Below are positions 1 through 13,285 of a stretch of 64,000 bases of DNA, in pieces. The translations under genes and the position numbers were made by a program. The stretch is from the NCBI RefSeq assembly GCF_027744825.2, contig NC_071335.1:11055001-11119000 (forward strand). Reading direction: 5' to 3'. Numbering within the stretch: position 1 is the stretch's first letter; each line of letters opens with the position of its first letter. This DNA comes from Synchiropus splendidus (lineage: Eukaryota; Chordata; Actinopteri; Syngnathiformes; Callionymidae). The notes beneath the pieces were generated by a model. It saw only the letters and a program-made list of their open reading frames with translations. It ran no database searches and was not told the origin of the DNA.

Positions 1-2769
1 ACCGTCCTCTGTTGCTCGCTTCATCAAATGATCTGACTTATCATGTCAGCACGGCTGGATGTAATGAGGAGGTGGGCAGGTGAAGACCTGTCAAATCCAC
101 TGTCACGTAACAGTGGGCTTGACCCTTGTAACCTCACATTCACTGAGATTTCCGACAGGGGAGAACTTCGAAACAGAGTGTCATCATGATGAGGGCCTTA
201 CAGCATCATGGAGAGGAGCAATTCAACATATAAAACATCTGCAAGAGCCAGGAAATTTGTAGATTAGGTGACTTTTTTTAAATAGTTTACTCGGATAGTT
301 TATGCGTTACCTAAATGGTTCAGTACTTCAATGTTGGTTTTCATCTTCAGTTAAATATTCCTTCACCAAATGCTTCAGATGAGATCTGAAAAAAAAAGAA
401 AAAAAACCAAAACGTATTTCCTTCCAGTCACTTGTGTGTTGTTGCTATGCAATTCCACTAGCCCCCTGCCCAGATCCCCATGCTGTTTTTTCTTTGTTTT
501 TTTTTTTTTTTCAGACTGTCTGCTACTTCTTCTGTCTCTCCAGACACAAAGCCTGCTTTACCTTCACAACACTTGCATTATTAATCAACCTGTGTTGCCT
601 CTATTGTCCATATGAGAGAAAAAAAAAAGAAAAAAAAAACTTCAACATGAAACACAAGCATTGAAAATTTGCACCTCACACATCAAAACTATGTGGATGA
701 TTACGAATGCATGCTCAACTGCGGAGAAATCCTCTTCTGTCACACTTTTCAGGTTTGCTGAAGGCGACACTTCACTATCACCGAAGCCTTCATTACATCT
801 GGATTCACTCATGTGCACATTACATGGGTCTTTGTTCACATCTATTTTTAATATCTATGCTTGAAGTGTGTTTATGGTGGAAGTCACTGTATGAAACATT
901 TCCTTCCTGCCTTTATCTCCATCTCTCCGGCCGGCTGCTTTGTCTCTACGTGTGTGTGTGTACTGTAGATCTCACATGTTAAAGTGCAGCCTGAAACCAT
1001 TTTCCAAACGATAAAGTGCCTCAAGTGGCAATGTGATGTGATAAAATCAACAGCTAATTTACCGTAACCATACCAGCCATGCACGCTGTTGATTAATCTT
1101 ATCTCTGCTGACAACAAATGTTTTCAGTTCAAAATACTGCGCAGCTATTAGGGGTTTATGGAGCACTACTGCTCTGAACATTGGGTGTTGGATGATGGCA
1201 GCTGGAGTGGTTTTCAACAGTGGCTGACCCCTGTTGGAGCTGAAATAAAGACACTGAATAAATGCACAGAAGGTGGCAAGCTGTGTTTTGAATTACAGGT
1301 GACTCCCTCAAATATTCATATTGAAACCACATTTACCATAATAGTTCATCTCCGCTTCATACATGTTTATGCATCTCCTCATATAAAACCTCATTGCTTG
1401 CATGGTTTTCTCATGTTCATCATATGTTCAAACAAAACAAAAGAACCTTGGATTGTAATGTTTTCTTCACTTTAAAAGTCACACACATCCAGTGCTGGGT
1501 TCAAACCCCTTTTAAAAATGGGTTATGTTGAGCCTCATCATGTGTTTTACTTAAATGACGACATTTTCGTCAGCTCACAAAATATTTTTCAACCCTGTCA
1601 TTGATAATTGATATTAGTTTGCAGTTCCTACAGATTGGGGCAGGTGCCTAAGCCTGAAAAAACAGGGTCCTTGCTGCAGAACCACCAGGTCCAACCACGT
1701 TCCAAAGCTAAAAGCCTCCCTCATAGTCAGTTGAGTCATACCAACTTCCTGAGCCAGTGTGTGCAGAAGTGTGGTCATGTCAAGTGGAGACGTGACTTCA
1801 ACTTCATTTATGTCAGTAACCGGAACAGAAAACTTCATTCAGGGTTGAAAAAAGACCATAATGTATCTGGTTATTTCGACTTTCAGTTAAGTTATTTTTT
1901 ATTTATCGCACATTGTGAGCAGTCAATTACATAGTTTGCTGAATGGGTTGAGCACCATATATAGTTATCCTGGGCTGGTGGGTGGTTTTATATGCTGCGT
2001 GGTGGGATTGAACCTGGGACAGGGTCAGACCTGTGCAACCCCATCCATTGGTCTGCAGCATGAAGCACTTGGGAAAAAAAGTTTGACCGCTTGAAACAAA
2101 AAAATTCTTCTTTGATTCTAAAGGAAGTCAGAAGTCAATGGTTAAAAGGGTAAAAAAGGTGTTTGGTAGAGTGCAGCACTGTTAAAAAGATTAGATTAGC
2201 TCTAGTAGGTTGATGGATCGATTTAGATCCCTACGATCCGACTACGTTGGTCTGAGCTCGGCAGGTTGGCCTTCCTGACGGCACATATCGATCGAAAATT
2301 GTTTGAAAATGCAATGAACTGACAGTGTCAATATTAGAAAATAATACATTGCATTTCATCATAACAGACTCTGAATAAATGTATTTTCTGCATTGCCACG
2401 ATTCAGCAGAGAAACAAAACAGCAGCATGGAAGCAGCGGAGTGAGGTATGATGAAGTCAGTGTTGGGTGCCAGTGTGTGGAGACATTTTGACTTTAGGAG
2501 GAAGAGATCACAGTGTGTTGGATGTGTAAAGGTGAAGAAAGCATAACGGCAATACGACCAATCTCTCCAACAGACCATCAAGACTGTGACCAATGTTAAA
2601 TATGAGTACACACTGTTGCTAGAATGAGAGGAGTAGCTTCAACCACTGCTCATTTAACCAGAAGAAATGAATTATTTTCTATAGAATAGAATTTAATGAT
2701 TAAATAATTGTTGACTTGCTTGTGTCCAGAATGCAATGTTTATACTCATTGTTTCATAGTTACACAGGT
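1..2769. other. Unassigned non-coding sequence
   Basis: I see no supported gene here. Open frames are at most about 126 codons, and none carries a domain I recognise. There are A- or T-rich patches near 389-408, 490-512 and 618-640. Near 2005-2045 the minus strand holds a sequence resembling an RNA polymerase III B box (GGTTCAATCCC). No convincing A box lies upstream of it, so it is not called as a tRNA or SINE. Confidence 0.5.
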
Positions 2770-2781
2770 TATATATATATA

Positions 2782-3479
2782 TGGTACCTCTGTTTCGAAC
2801 ATCCCAGAATTTGTACAAATCGGAGTTCAAACAAAAATTTCATTTTTTGCTTCGGATTTCGAACGAAAATCCAGAACTCGAACGCCCCTGAAAAAAAGCC
2901 GGAAAAAACATAACGTGCGAGGACCGATCAGCTGACCCACGACGTGCTTTATTCTTGTGTATAATGCAGCCTCTGTTTGCAGACGTGTCCCGTTAGATAC
3001 ATTTACTGACTGTTTTTTCTTCATATTGAGGTGTAAAACCTTTCCTGCCTGGACCCTGGTAGAGTGTCACAGGAGAGGTGCTCGCTCTCCACACCTCTGA
3101 GGCTGGAGCGCTCACTCCAGGGTTTGATGTCCTGTTGTGGGCTGGAGCTGGGACAGGGATGAGGCGAGTCTGGGACAGAGCGTTACTTGGTTTATGACTT
3201 TGTCACAGCCAAACTGCACAGAAGCGCACATTCAGAGCTGGACACGCACCGGGCACCTCTTCACTTCTGGAGAGACGTCACTCACTCGGCAACCCCTCCC
3301 ACATGCAGCGGCCACACACATAGAGGAACAGCGCACCTGCAGCAGACACTCTACATTCACTCCTACAAAAGACTATTTTAAGGCTTGGAACGGAATGGGA
3401 AAAATCGATTCAGATTTTGAACAAATCGCTTCTCGAATGGCCGTCTGGAACGGATTGTGGTCGACAACCGAGGTAACAC

Positions 3480-3481
<2 letters not shown>
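2782..3481 (-). mobile_element. TA-flanked MITE family 1, copy A (full length)
   Basis: This is a ~700-bp non-autonomous DNA transposon copy. Related copies lie at 18719, 31200 and 48025. If the end reading CAGTGGTACCTCGGTT is taken as left, this copy is inverted: its right-type end (TGGTACCTCTGTTTCGAAC) comes first and its left-type end (AACCGAGGTAACACTG) comes last. The terminal inverted repeat and flanking TA fit the Tc1/mariner superfamily, and the TIR wording resembles pogo/Tigger elements; that assignment is inference. (TA)n flanks both sides (2770-2782 and from 3486). Compared with copies B-D, about 24 bases are missing near 3395-3400. An open frame across the interior is shared with B and C, but no transposase motif is visible. 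Internal gene capture is possible but unproven. Confidence 0.8.
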
Positions 3482-3484
<3 letters not shown>

Positions 3485-3565
<81 letters not shown>

Positions 3566-3578
3566 ATATATATATAGA
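3485..3578. repeat. (TA)n-(GA)n-(TA)n compound microsatellite
   Basis: The tract starts TGTG, then (TA)n to about 3531, (GA)n to about 3562 and (TA)7 to 3576. It abuts the end of MITE copy A directly. The open frames through it (IYIYIY, RERERE) are repeat artefacts. Confidence 0.97.
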
Positions 3579-5035
3579 GGGGCAGACCAGCTCACGCACC
3601 CCCACCCACAGAATAGCAGCGCCTCGGATAGACGGATAGTTTTGCCATGGCGATCTTATGTCATCACTTTTGCCTCATTCCTCCTTCTTGTCTCTCCTTC
3701 ACCCCTCAGAGAGTCATAGAGCACTGCCTTAAATATAAATCAGTGGAATCACACCGCGTCAGGAGTCTAACTCTCCCCTGTAGTCCCATCAATCACCCAC
3801 ATCTCCTGCCCACCACTCTGTCTTCATCACTCCAACTGCACACAGTCCCAGTGCTCTTCCTTCTCCACAGACACTCTTTGACATGGACCACCGAGCCTGG
3901 CCAGTGATGGCATTCCCACTGTACCGCTGCCGTCAAATCCAAAATAAAGACGCCTGACACCTCAATGTCTAATGTTGGTGATGAACATAAATAATAATAT
4001 GAAGTATAATGATTATTTGCAACATTCTTTCTTTCATTCTCTGAAGAGGATTGTCATTTGTTAAGAGTTTGTCCAGTTGATGGGTTTTCTGCGTCACGCC
4101 ACCTTCATATCCTGAGACATCATCTCCTGACAAGAACTCCACTTTAGCACAAGAAGATTCATGGCAGCAACACATAGAGCTGGATGCTAGAATAACGTGT
4201 GGTACGAGATAATATTTGCCGAAATTGTATATAAATTCCTTCCATGTAAGAACCAGATGCATCTGTGTGGCAGGCAATGAAGCAGACAGCTAAACCACAG
4301 CCCTGAGACGGGATCAAGGTCTGCACGAAAACTAGTAATAACACATGGTGTTATCAAAAACTTTTGATTGTGTCAAAACCTCAAGAGAGGGAATCCGATT
4401 ACCGCTCAAATATCGTTTCGAAAACATATTTCCAACTGCGGAGTTGGCAGAAAAGTTGGTCCTTGTAAGGTTTGTGGAATGAAGACGTGGTGTTAGACCA
4501 TGTGCTTTACCCTAAAATACTGTATCAAGTACTGTATCACTTTACCTGTGAAATCATTCGGCATGACAATGACAGTTATGTAGTGATGATTGAGCTTTTT
4601 CATTCTGTCCCGTCTCGTTCTTGGCCATGATGAAGTAAACATTTTTTTACAAACATTTATTCCGTCAAATTCCCAATCTCAATGTTTGCCCTAAGACACG
4701 CACTCAGGAAGTTAAGTTGAGGAAAGAATATTCCTCAATTTTGAGATCCACTGGCACCTACTTTAGGATTGAGGAATACCCAGACTACTTTTGCATATTT
4801 TCAGTCAGAAAAGAAAATGGCGTCCAGCGGCAAGAAAGCAAGTGTCCAATGTTTTTTTGTTTTTTTTTGTTAATGGAGAAAGCAATACCATTGTATTGTC
4901 TTTATTAACCCTTGGATTTGAGGACTAAGGTTGAAGATTAAGACTGAGGATTAAGGGAGAGATTGGGATTCACCCATGCTCTGATCTTGCCCTTCTGGAA
5001 ACGCTCTGGTCTTGCTTTTGGGTTTGGTGGTGTCA
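3579..5035. other. Unassigned non-coding sequence
   Basis: No gene or repeat family is recognised. Open frames are short (at most 102 codons) and have no recognisable domain. T-rich runs occur at 4850-4868. The stretch ends where the LINE coding remnant begins. Confidence 0.5.
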
Positions 5036-5650
5036 AAACCAGTGGTGGAGTTTAAGTATCTTGGGGTCTTGTTCTTGAGTGAGGGAAAAGGGGAGCATGA
5101 GATTGATAGACGGGTTGGTGCAGCGGCAGCAGTGATGCGGTCGCTGTATCGGACCGCCGTGGTGAAGAGGGAGCTGAGTCACAAGACGAAGCTCTCGATT
5201 TACCGATCGATCTACGTTCCCACCCTCACCTATGGTCACGAGCTTTGGGTAGTGACTGAAAGGATGGGATCGCGGATACAAGCAGCTGAGATAAGTTTCC
5301 TCCGCAGGGTGGCTGGGCGCACCTTTAGTGATAGGGTGAGGAGTTCGGTCATACGGGAGGAGCTCGGGGTGGAGCCGCTGCTCCTCCACATCGAGAGGAA
5401 CCAGCTGAGGTGGCTTGGGCATCTGATCCCTGGGGAGGTGTTCCGGGCATGTCCTACTGGGAGGAGACCCCGGGGAAGACCCGGGACTCGCTGGAGAGAT
5501 TATATCTCCGGTCTGGCCTGGGTACGCCTCGGGATCCCCCGGGAGGAGCTGGAGGAGGTTTGTGCCGATCGGGAAGTTTGGGCTTGCTCCGAATGCTGCC
5601 TCCATGACCCGACCACGGATAAGCGACAGAAGAAGATGAAGGTGAAGGTG
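5036..5650 (+). mobile_element. Non-LTR retrotransposon (LINE), C-terminal pol remnant
   Basis: This is an open ~205-codon segment of a LINE reverse-transcriptase polyprotein, downstream of the catalytic palm. Visible motifs in order are FKYLGVLF, EIDRRVGAAAAVMRSLYR, YVPTLTYGHELWVV, AEISFLRRVAGR, QLRWLGHL, GRRPRGRPGTRWRDY and GIPREELEEV. This C-terminal block recurs in many fish LINEs. I cannot fix the clade by eye; jockey/I-like or a related clade is plausible. The copy is 5'-truncated, because the frame reaches back only to about 5012 and no RT catalytic block lies upstream. Between HLI and PGEVF it seems to lack several residues present in relatives as I remember them. The 3' end runs into GATAAGCGACAGAAGAAG, a LINE-tail-like sequence, and then purine repeats. 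It is a dead-on-arrival insertion and not a host gene. The 190-codon minus-strand frame over it is antisense. Confidence 0.88.
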
Positions 5651-5854
5651 GTGTCAACTACAGCACTAGATAGTTTTTTAGCTAGTCGGATAATTCATTA
5701 ATTTTGTCTTCAATTATTATGTCTGTCAGTCTGTGTCAATATTGTTGTTCTGAAACAGGTGAAATTTGTTATAGAATTCTACGATGAAGTAATAATATAA
5801 AAGTTATAAGAATCTCTTCTTTGACTTTTGACCTTTCTCATCCTCCATTTTGAC

Positions 5855-6058
5855 CAAGCTTGATCATCCTCCCATATCACACCTATCCTCCTCATGTCCT
5901 CCTACATCGCATCCATGGACTTCCTCCTCTTCCTTTTGTGGCACCATTCTTCATCCAACACTGTGTTACCTCTCCAGACCATGTGGCCTCCCTCGCCTTC
6001 TCCAAATCTCTGCACATGAGCTGACCCTGAGGAACCCATTTCTCATCTTGTCCTTGGA
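5855..6058 (-). mobile_element. RTE-like LINE C-terminal remnant
   Basis: Reverse-strand translation gives KDKMRNGFLRVS near 6058-6020. After frame breaks it gives KRKRRKSMDAM, a stop, then EDMRRIGVIWED toward 5870. This resembles the RTE-type C-terminal pattern of an IRNEYIRG-like segment followed by a GRPKRRFMD..REDM-like segment. The remnant has at least two stops and a frameshift, so it is inactive. It lies about 200 bp after the plus-strand LINE end and in the opposite orientation, so it is a separate insertion. The RTE assignment rests on motif memory and is moderately secure. Confidence 0.6.
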
Positions 6059-7542
6059 AGTCTCTGTTTTTCCATCATGTATGTGCTCCCTTTATCAATG
6101 GTGTTAATTCACTTCAGGATTCAGGAAGGACACTTTTCCTGGTGTCGATCATTGTAGGAGCTCGTAAACATGGACGTAAAACCTCGACCAGTCTGAGTTT
6201 CAATTCTTGATGTCCAATCCAAAGTCCACTACACTTTCAGTGTTTCTTTATCCACTGCAGGAAGATGGCTAGACAGTAGAGAACTGAATGAATTCCCATT
6301 ATTTATGCCGCAAAATGGAGGAACGATACAGGAGCAGTGCGTATCTTCAGACCGCTGAGAACAATGATGAAGCACGTGTAAACACAAAATGGCCACAAAA
6401 TTGTCCTGCACCAGCATAAGGCAGCCACTAACCAAATTTTAATACCACTTACTTTAAAAGAACTCCCTGTTCTGCCAGAGCATCAGAGCAATTCCAATAT
6501 ATTTGGACAGCCAATCTATAAATAAACTTTTAAGCGAATTCCTGGCAAACAAATGTTTGATGTTAAAAAGCAGGCACAGACAAACACGAGCTTTAAAGTC
6601 TAAACCGGCATGAAATTCTGACCTCTCCACCTAGTTTGGTTAAAATCATGGGATTATGGGATATAAACGTCTACAGCTGGACTGTGTAGAGTCCGCTGGA
6701 AAGAAAATGGTTCACACATGCATAGAAACCTATTGACCTTAGCAGAAATATATGATGTTCCAGTCACCATGGAAACGACTAAAATCAATCCATTGCCTTT
6801 GTACTTGATTTATATTTGTTTGAAATTACTTCAAGAATTAGAGTTTGGAGTGGAATGATGTCGTGGGTTTTATCTTGAATAATTGAATGAGCGTAACAGG
6901 ACCCTGCTAATCTGGACACTGGTCATGCCTGCTAGCGAGAGGCCATCTCTAACTTGTCATCAATTATAGCAGAATGAATGTGTTTACACCCCACAACCCA
7001 CAGCTGAGTCAATGGGATGTTCAATAAGACCTTTAGGCATTTTGTCAAGCTGACACACGAATGCACTGACTTCTAACTGTGGCCCAGCAAAGCCCTCTTG
7101 TGACGCCCAAGAGAACGTAACTAGGGTTGTCACTGGGGTAAATCTTTTCATCTCAGCGAATAGGAGTTAGCTCGCAATGAATGGCAAATGAATCACACAT
7201 TTATATTGGTTCTAAATGCAGCGAAATTTGCCTTTTTGAAGCTGAATTAGGTGTAGATTTGATGATATTTATGTTGATTTATCATATTTTAGGGAGGGGG
7301 AGGTGGATAGGGGAGAGGTCCACAGAGTACATAAAGGTTAGATAATACATATAAACCAGTCGGCTACAAGTGGGTGAGAAGAAAAAGGTGTGTGACTTTG
7401 GTGTCAGCCTTACGGCAACTGTGTGATTTGACCACCCTTTGTCTAAGTGTCAGGTGCAGACCAACTGACACTGAAGACTGAAATCGGTGTTTACATTTTT
7501 CTGGTTAAATTATCCAATCGCAATAATTTCAGTCATTGAACT
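6059..7542. other. Unassigned non-coding sequence
   Basis: No gene, simple repeat or recognisable transposon. The composition is mixed and AT-leaning. The 6880-6980 part, with homeobox-like ATCAATTATAG, could be conserved non-coding DNA, but nothing in a single sequence proves that. Confidence 0.4.
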
Positions 7543-7570
7543 CTAACCCTAACCCTAACCCTAACTCTAG
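7543..7570. repeat. Short interstitial telomere-like tract (CCCTAA)3
   Basis: Three perfect AACCCT units and one degenerate unit (AACTCT) lie at 7545-7568, matching the vertebrate telomere hexamer. It is too short to be a functional telomere. A telomerase-mediated break-repair footprint or chance expansion are the likely origins. Confidence 0.85.
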
Positions 7571-10500
7571 CTCCAAAAACAAAGGAAAGTGGAAAAACGG
7601 CTAGCCAACGCTGCTAGCTAGTTTGTGTACCTCACGTCATTGTTGAGCTTTTACAGCTAACGCCATATCAACGAAAAGAAACGGCAGTTAGGGCGATTCA
7701 TGCGAAAGTCTGTCACTCACATTCGCAGGACGTATGGGCGGTGTTCAGGTGAGCGGACTGACAAGTTCTGTCAAGGCGTGAGAACCCCTTAGTGGGCACT
7801 GTACCTTCTACCTTATGAAGCTTTTCATGACACAAAAAAGCTCACTGCACGTAGCTCGATCTATATCGACTAGCTCCTCTGTGTCTGCAGCAGATGTAAT
7901 TCCTTTAATACCATAACACGGAGTGAAAACATTCATTTCACAGAGATCTTTTCCGGTTTTTGGTGCAGTAAACCTCGAGTACATGTGACTAAAATGCACA
8001 ACATTGTAAGCATTGTTAGCCACTCTTTAGACCAGATGTGCAATGGGTGACGGATTTGCCATTACCTGGGATTTAACTCAGCTTTAGTGTGATTAACTGA
8101 GAATAAAAATGTATGTATTGACAGCCCCAGATACATCAGTAGGCCACATTTACAGAATCTCATCCAGTACTCATGCACACGGCAATTAACAGTGTCATTG
8201 ATTTTAGGTTTTTCCTCGACAACTGCCAATGAATTCCATTTACATGTAAGCATTTTCGACGATACAGTTCTGCGATGTGGCGAGGCCCTAGTGCTGATGT
8301 TGCTGACTGCCGTCTCATATATCACATCCTGGTATCATGTACAGGCAGCGCACATGGATTGTTTAGAAAATCCATCAGTTCTCCCACTTTTAGAATGCGA
8401 GGCTTTGAGACGTCTTATTTAACTGCAGCTCAGGCTTCCTGGTATTGGCTATTGAAGGGGTAGTGATAAATGGCTGGATCTCCAGCATTACTCAACCAAT
8501 CTGCATATTGACTGGCTGAGATGTATCCCCCACCTCACGGCTCCAGCCGGCATCCTTTGGTTATCCTGAGCTTAACACAACTTATATCAATGTGTTAGAA
8601 AAATAAATACATAAAACCTTAAGATACATCAGCGATGTGTGCAGCTACAAAGCTTAGTCTCATCACCTAACATTGTGGATACACCCGACCTCCTTGGCAA
8701 AAATAGATTATGTTCAGGTTGCTTCACATGCGTCTTAAACACAAATATGTTTCAGCCCAAGTCGGGTCTTTCTCAGTCTTCCACTTTGACAGAAAGATAT
8801 CTTTGTTTCTGTCACACCTGACTGAGTCTGAGAAACATTGAATATGTTGCTTAACTTGTTGTGTGTTGCTGTGTTTTCTTTATGCAATGACATGAAGGAA
8901 GTCTAAGTTTAAGTCTAAGTGCACGAGAACAACTGCAGATTGTTTACCTGCTGGTAAGTAAAGCCACAGTATAAAAGAAACACGCAGCATTGAGGACAAT
9001 TTGGACAAAAAAAACCTTAACTAATAAAACAGCATAAATCATGTCAGTTCAAAACATAACTGTGATGGTGGGTCCAAAGTGTGTCGCTATCATTTTTGGG
9101 CTGCAAAAGAAGGGACCTGCCAACTCAGGAATGATCTTGTGTTAGATCAACAGATGGATAGGCAGACAGACATGTGACAGACAGATCTTAAAGAGAAAAA
9201 AATAGTTTCGTATTGAGAAAAAATAGGCGTAAAAATAGACTGTTAATAGATGTTTGCGAAGGCTATAAATCCAACAAATGAATCATGATGTGACATCTTA
9301 TGATCCCTTCACAAGCATTTCATGAGCTGCGAGCCTCTTCAAATGATTGTATATCTTGAAAAAATGGACACCCAGTCCATAGCTGAGCGTAGATTGATGT
9401 GACCTGAGTTGCTTCTTTGACATTCTGACGTCTGCGCAGCTGTGTGTCCTGCCTTTCTGGGTCATTCCCTCTTGCGCTGGCACTCCCAGGGGACTGAGCA
9501 GAGACAAGGCCCGGCACGACACACGGTGGCTAAACCTATGACTTCTGCTTCAACACACAGCGACACACACACACACCCTTTGGAGATCAGCTGACACTTT
9601 TGGATACTATTCATAAGTTTCTGGGACAAACTGAACCTCTGTAGAGTTGTGGCAACCGTGTCTAAATACAGAGCTCATTTTCTCACACCCTCACAGCTGC
9701 CTCCCACCTCTCCTGTTCTTGACAGCCCCATCTCTGGGTAATCCAGCTTTCATTTCAGGGTGACACATGACTGGATGAGACATTGCGCCTGGATATCACA
9801 ACCAGATGTTTATTAATGAACAGAGTTCCATAAACACTGAAATGCGGACTTGTTTTGTGAAGCTTTTGCTCGCGGCATTGCTTCTTTGTCTTCCCAACGC
9901 TCTCTTTCTCTTGAGCTTCCTCTACCTGGAGGAGCAGAAGGTGACAGATGTATGCTCTACCTGCTTCGGTCCCCCCTGACCTACCATCCGTCTGCACAAC
10001 ATCCTCTCGAAGTAGCCCTCTTTCCTTTCTGTTCTCTTGAAACCTATTCACTTTCTGCTTCTGGCTTTGCCTGAGTTCTCTTCTCCCACTGTCTTCAATT
10101 TCCCTTTAAGCCGACTCATTCTACATAAAATGCGATACATATTGACTCTCTCCATGGGTGGTTATTGACTTCCATCTACAAAAACAACCGCGGACAGAAA
10201 GGGAAACCAAAACCTTGACAGATTTTTAGCTCACTAGCTTTTCTCCCACATTATTCCGCTCACATCTTTTTCCTTTCTGAACGGGTGTAACGGTGCAAAT
10301 GATTGCACCATTTTGGAGTCCGGCGCAGCATCGTATTGTCTCTCTCCCAATGTGTTTCAACAGCAGAGTTTCACATTCGTGGCCCTGCCAAAAGTGGCAG
10401 GACATCACATCCTCATCCGTCACATGGTGAATGAATCTTTTGTTTGTGATGTCCCTTTCTGAAGGAGTGAAGTCAACTGATGTGCATTCATTTCACATAC

Positions 10501-11489
10501 AATACGCTCCATTTGAGTGATGATTTATCCACACACATCGATGTGCCTGAACCTGGATTTGGGAATATAGTGTGAGCGGAAAGGAAGTGATGGATTGACG
10601 GAACGCTCAGAAACAAACACAACAGCCATCTGCTAACACGTCAAGTTGATAATGACTTGAAAAGTTCTAGCGCGCCCTGATGAAATAGTGTGACTCTGTT
10701 CAATTAGATGTGTCATGCTTGCCAACTGAGGGCACACAGGGAGATCTGGGATCCCATGTCCTTTCAGATGAGCCATGCGTGCAGCTGTGCAGATATGTAT
10801 GTGGTGCAGATGAGGTGCTGAAATGTGGGACCTGGACACCCACATCACCTGAGGCTAGACTCCATCCAGTTCAGTGTTGGACAGGCATTGTTTCATCCCG
10901 TCTGATGAATGAGCCGCGCTTGACCTCAAAGTGGTCCAGCGCGGCTGCCATGCCATGATTTACGCTCCAAAGTTTACTTTATTTGGATAAGAGTAGATAG
11001 TGGCTGACTCAGCGATTACAAAATAATGTATGGCAGGCCATTTACAACCTTGAGACAATCCCACAGAACTCAACACAGGACTGAGTGTATTGACCTCAGC
11101 AGGTGAGTTTGACACTTCTGACTTTGTTCTGTCTCATATTCCTGAATTAATTCATTGATATCTTGAGAAGGCCTCTGCATCCGACACTAAGCAAATGCTT
11201 GCAAACATACGGCTGTGGAAGTCACAGACGATTGATGAATAATAGCCAAATGCTTTGTCCGTTTTTCCTCTCAGTAGAAGTTGCAGAGTTGATAATGAGA
11301 CAGCGCAGGGGAGCTGGTGTGCATCTACATTTGCTGCATTTGAGCGGATTTCTAATGACCCTCATATGGCAGCGCCAATAAACACAAGCACTAGCATGGA
11401 TCAAAACAGAGTGCAGCCGTGCTCTGCAGGTGAACATGGTGACAGATGTATACTCACAAGTGCTGCCTGTCCCCCGGTAATGGCTGCTA

Positions 11490-11492
<3 letters not shown>
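7571..11492. other. Unassigned non-coding sequence
   Basis: Nearly 4 kb without a supported gene or identified transposon. Open frames are under 100 codons and have no domains. There is a short (CA)n at about 9565-9577. I see nothing else that rises above background. Confidence 0.45.

Positions 11493-11524
<32 letters not shown>
11493..11524. repeat. (CA)n microsatellite
   Basis: An uninterrupted AC dinucleotide run of about 32 bases. The minus-strand CVCVCV frame over it is a repeat artefact. The following ~440 bp up to the tetranucleotide array hold nothing I can assign. Confidence 0.97.
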
Positions 11525-11526
<2 letters not shown>

Positions 11527-11966
11527 CTGTTCTGGGGTTTCATGGGCACTGTGGCATCTGTATGCCCAACCTGCCTCATGGATATTTCATGTTGTGGAGC
11601 AGACCCAGACTGCAGCACATAGTTGTAGGTAAGCAGACCAAAGAAGCACAGCTGGACTCACACCCATGCTGCGCTGGACCACAGTGAACATACAGGAGGC
11701 TGCTGGTGCTGCAGAAACGACGAGTGAGTCACAGGCTCTGCCTCCGCCCGCAGTATGCACACAGTGCCACGGCTGGTAAGCCTTGAGGCATGTTATTGCT
11801 CCGAGCAGAAACAGAAAAAAATCCATCACTACCTATAAAGTGCAGGAGGCTCAGTGATAATAGAAAAATGTCATCGCAACATCCATTTTATGATGTTATT
11901 ATAGAATACAATGGGAAATAACTTTACACTCACTTTACTTTACTCACTCACAGTAGTAATTATGTG

Positions 11967-12203
<237 letters not shown>

Positions 12204-13285
12204 ATCCATCCATCCATCCCAACCATCCATCCATCCCAACCATCCATCTATCCATCCATCCATCCATCCATCCCAACCATCCATCCATCCCATCCATCCA
12301 TCCATCCATCCATCCATCCATCCATCCCAACCATCCATCATCCATCCATCCATCCATCCCAACCATCCATCATCCATCCATCCATCCATCCATCCCAACC
12401 ATCCATCATCCATCATCCATCCATCCATCCATCATCCATCCATCCATCATCCATCCCAACCATCCATCCATCCATCCATCCATCCATCCATCCCAACCAT
12501 CCATCCAATCTATCCATCCATCCATCCCATCCATCCATCCATCCATCCATCCATCCATCCAATCTATCCATCCATCCAATCTATCCATCCATCCATCCCA
12601 TCCATCCATCCATCCATCCATCCATCCATCCATCCATCCATCCCAACCATCCATCCAATCTATCCATCCATCCAATCTATCCATCCATCCATCCCATCCA
12701 TCCATCCATCCATCCATCCATCCAATCTATCCATCCATCCAATCTATCCATCCATCCATCCCATCCATCCATCCATCCATCCATCCATCCATCCATCCAT
12801 CCATCCATCCATCCATCCATCCATCCATCCATCCATCCAATCCATCCATCCATCCCAACCATCTATCCATCCATCCCAATCATCCATCCATCCATCCATC
12901 CATCCATCCATCCATCCATCCATCCATCCAATCCATCCATCCATCCCAACCATCCATCCAATCTATCCATCCATCCATCCATCCATCCCAACCATCCATC
13001 CATCCAATCCATCCATCCATCCATCCATCCATCCATCCATCCATCCATCCATCCATCCATCCATCCATCCATCCATCCATCCAATCCATCCATCCATCCC
13101 AACCATCCATCCAATCTATCCATCCATCCAATCCATCCATCCATCCATCCATCCATCCATCCATCCCAACCATCCATCCATCCATCCCAACCATCCAATC
13201 CATCCATCCATCCATCCATCCATCCATCCCAACCATCCAATCCATCCATCCATCCATCCATCCATCCATCCCAACCATCCATCCA
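12204..13285. repeat. (CATC)n array with higher-order structure
   Basis: Over 1 kb of CATC units (GATG on the other strand) is broken by recurring variants CCCAACC, CCAATC and CAATCTATC. The phrase CCCAACCATCCATCCAATCT recurs at about 12492, 12642, 12945 and 13098. The spacing of roughly 150 bp suggests block duplication inside the array. The apparent 472- and 445-codon plus-strand frames (HPSI repeats) and the minus-strand MDGW frames are artefacts. Confidence 0.98.

Noticed and set aside
3378..3719. IYIYIY/RERERE open frames, and similar frames at 48575-48888 and 51770-52199
   Set aside because: They are products of (TA)n and (GA)n microsatellites.
5033..5605. 190-codon minus-strand frame
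   Set aside because: It is antisense to the clearly recognisable LINE polyprotein remnant on the plus strand.
7543..7570. Chromosome end or telomere
   Set aside because: Only about three hexamers, with ordinary sequence on both sides.
12204..13285. CRISPR-like appearance of repeated units with variable interruptions
   Set aside because: Units are 4 bp with no constant-length spacers, and the window is clearly eukaryotic.
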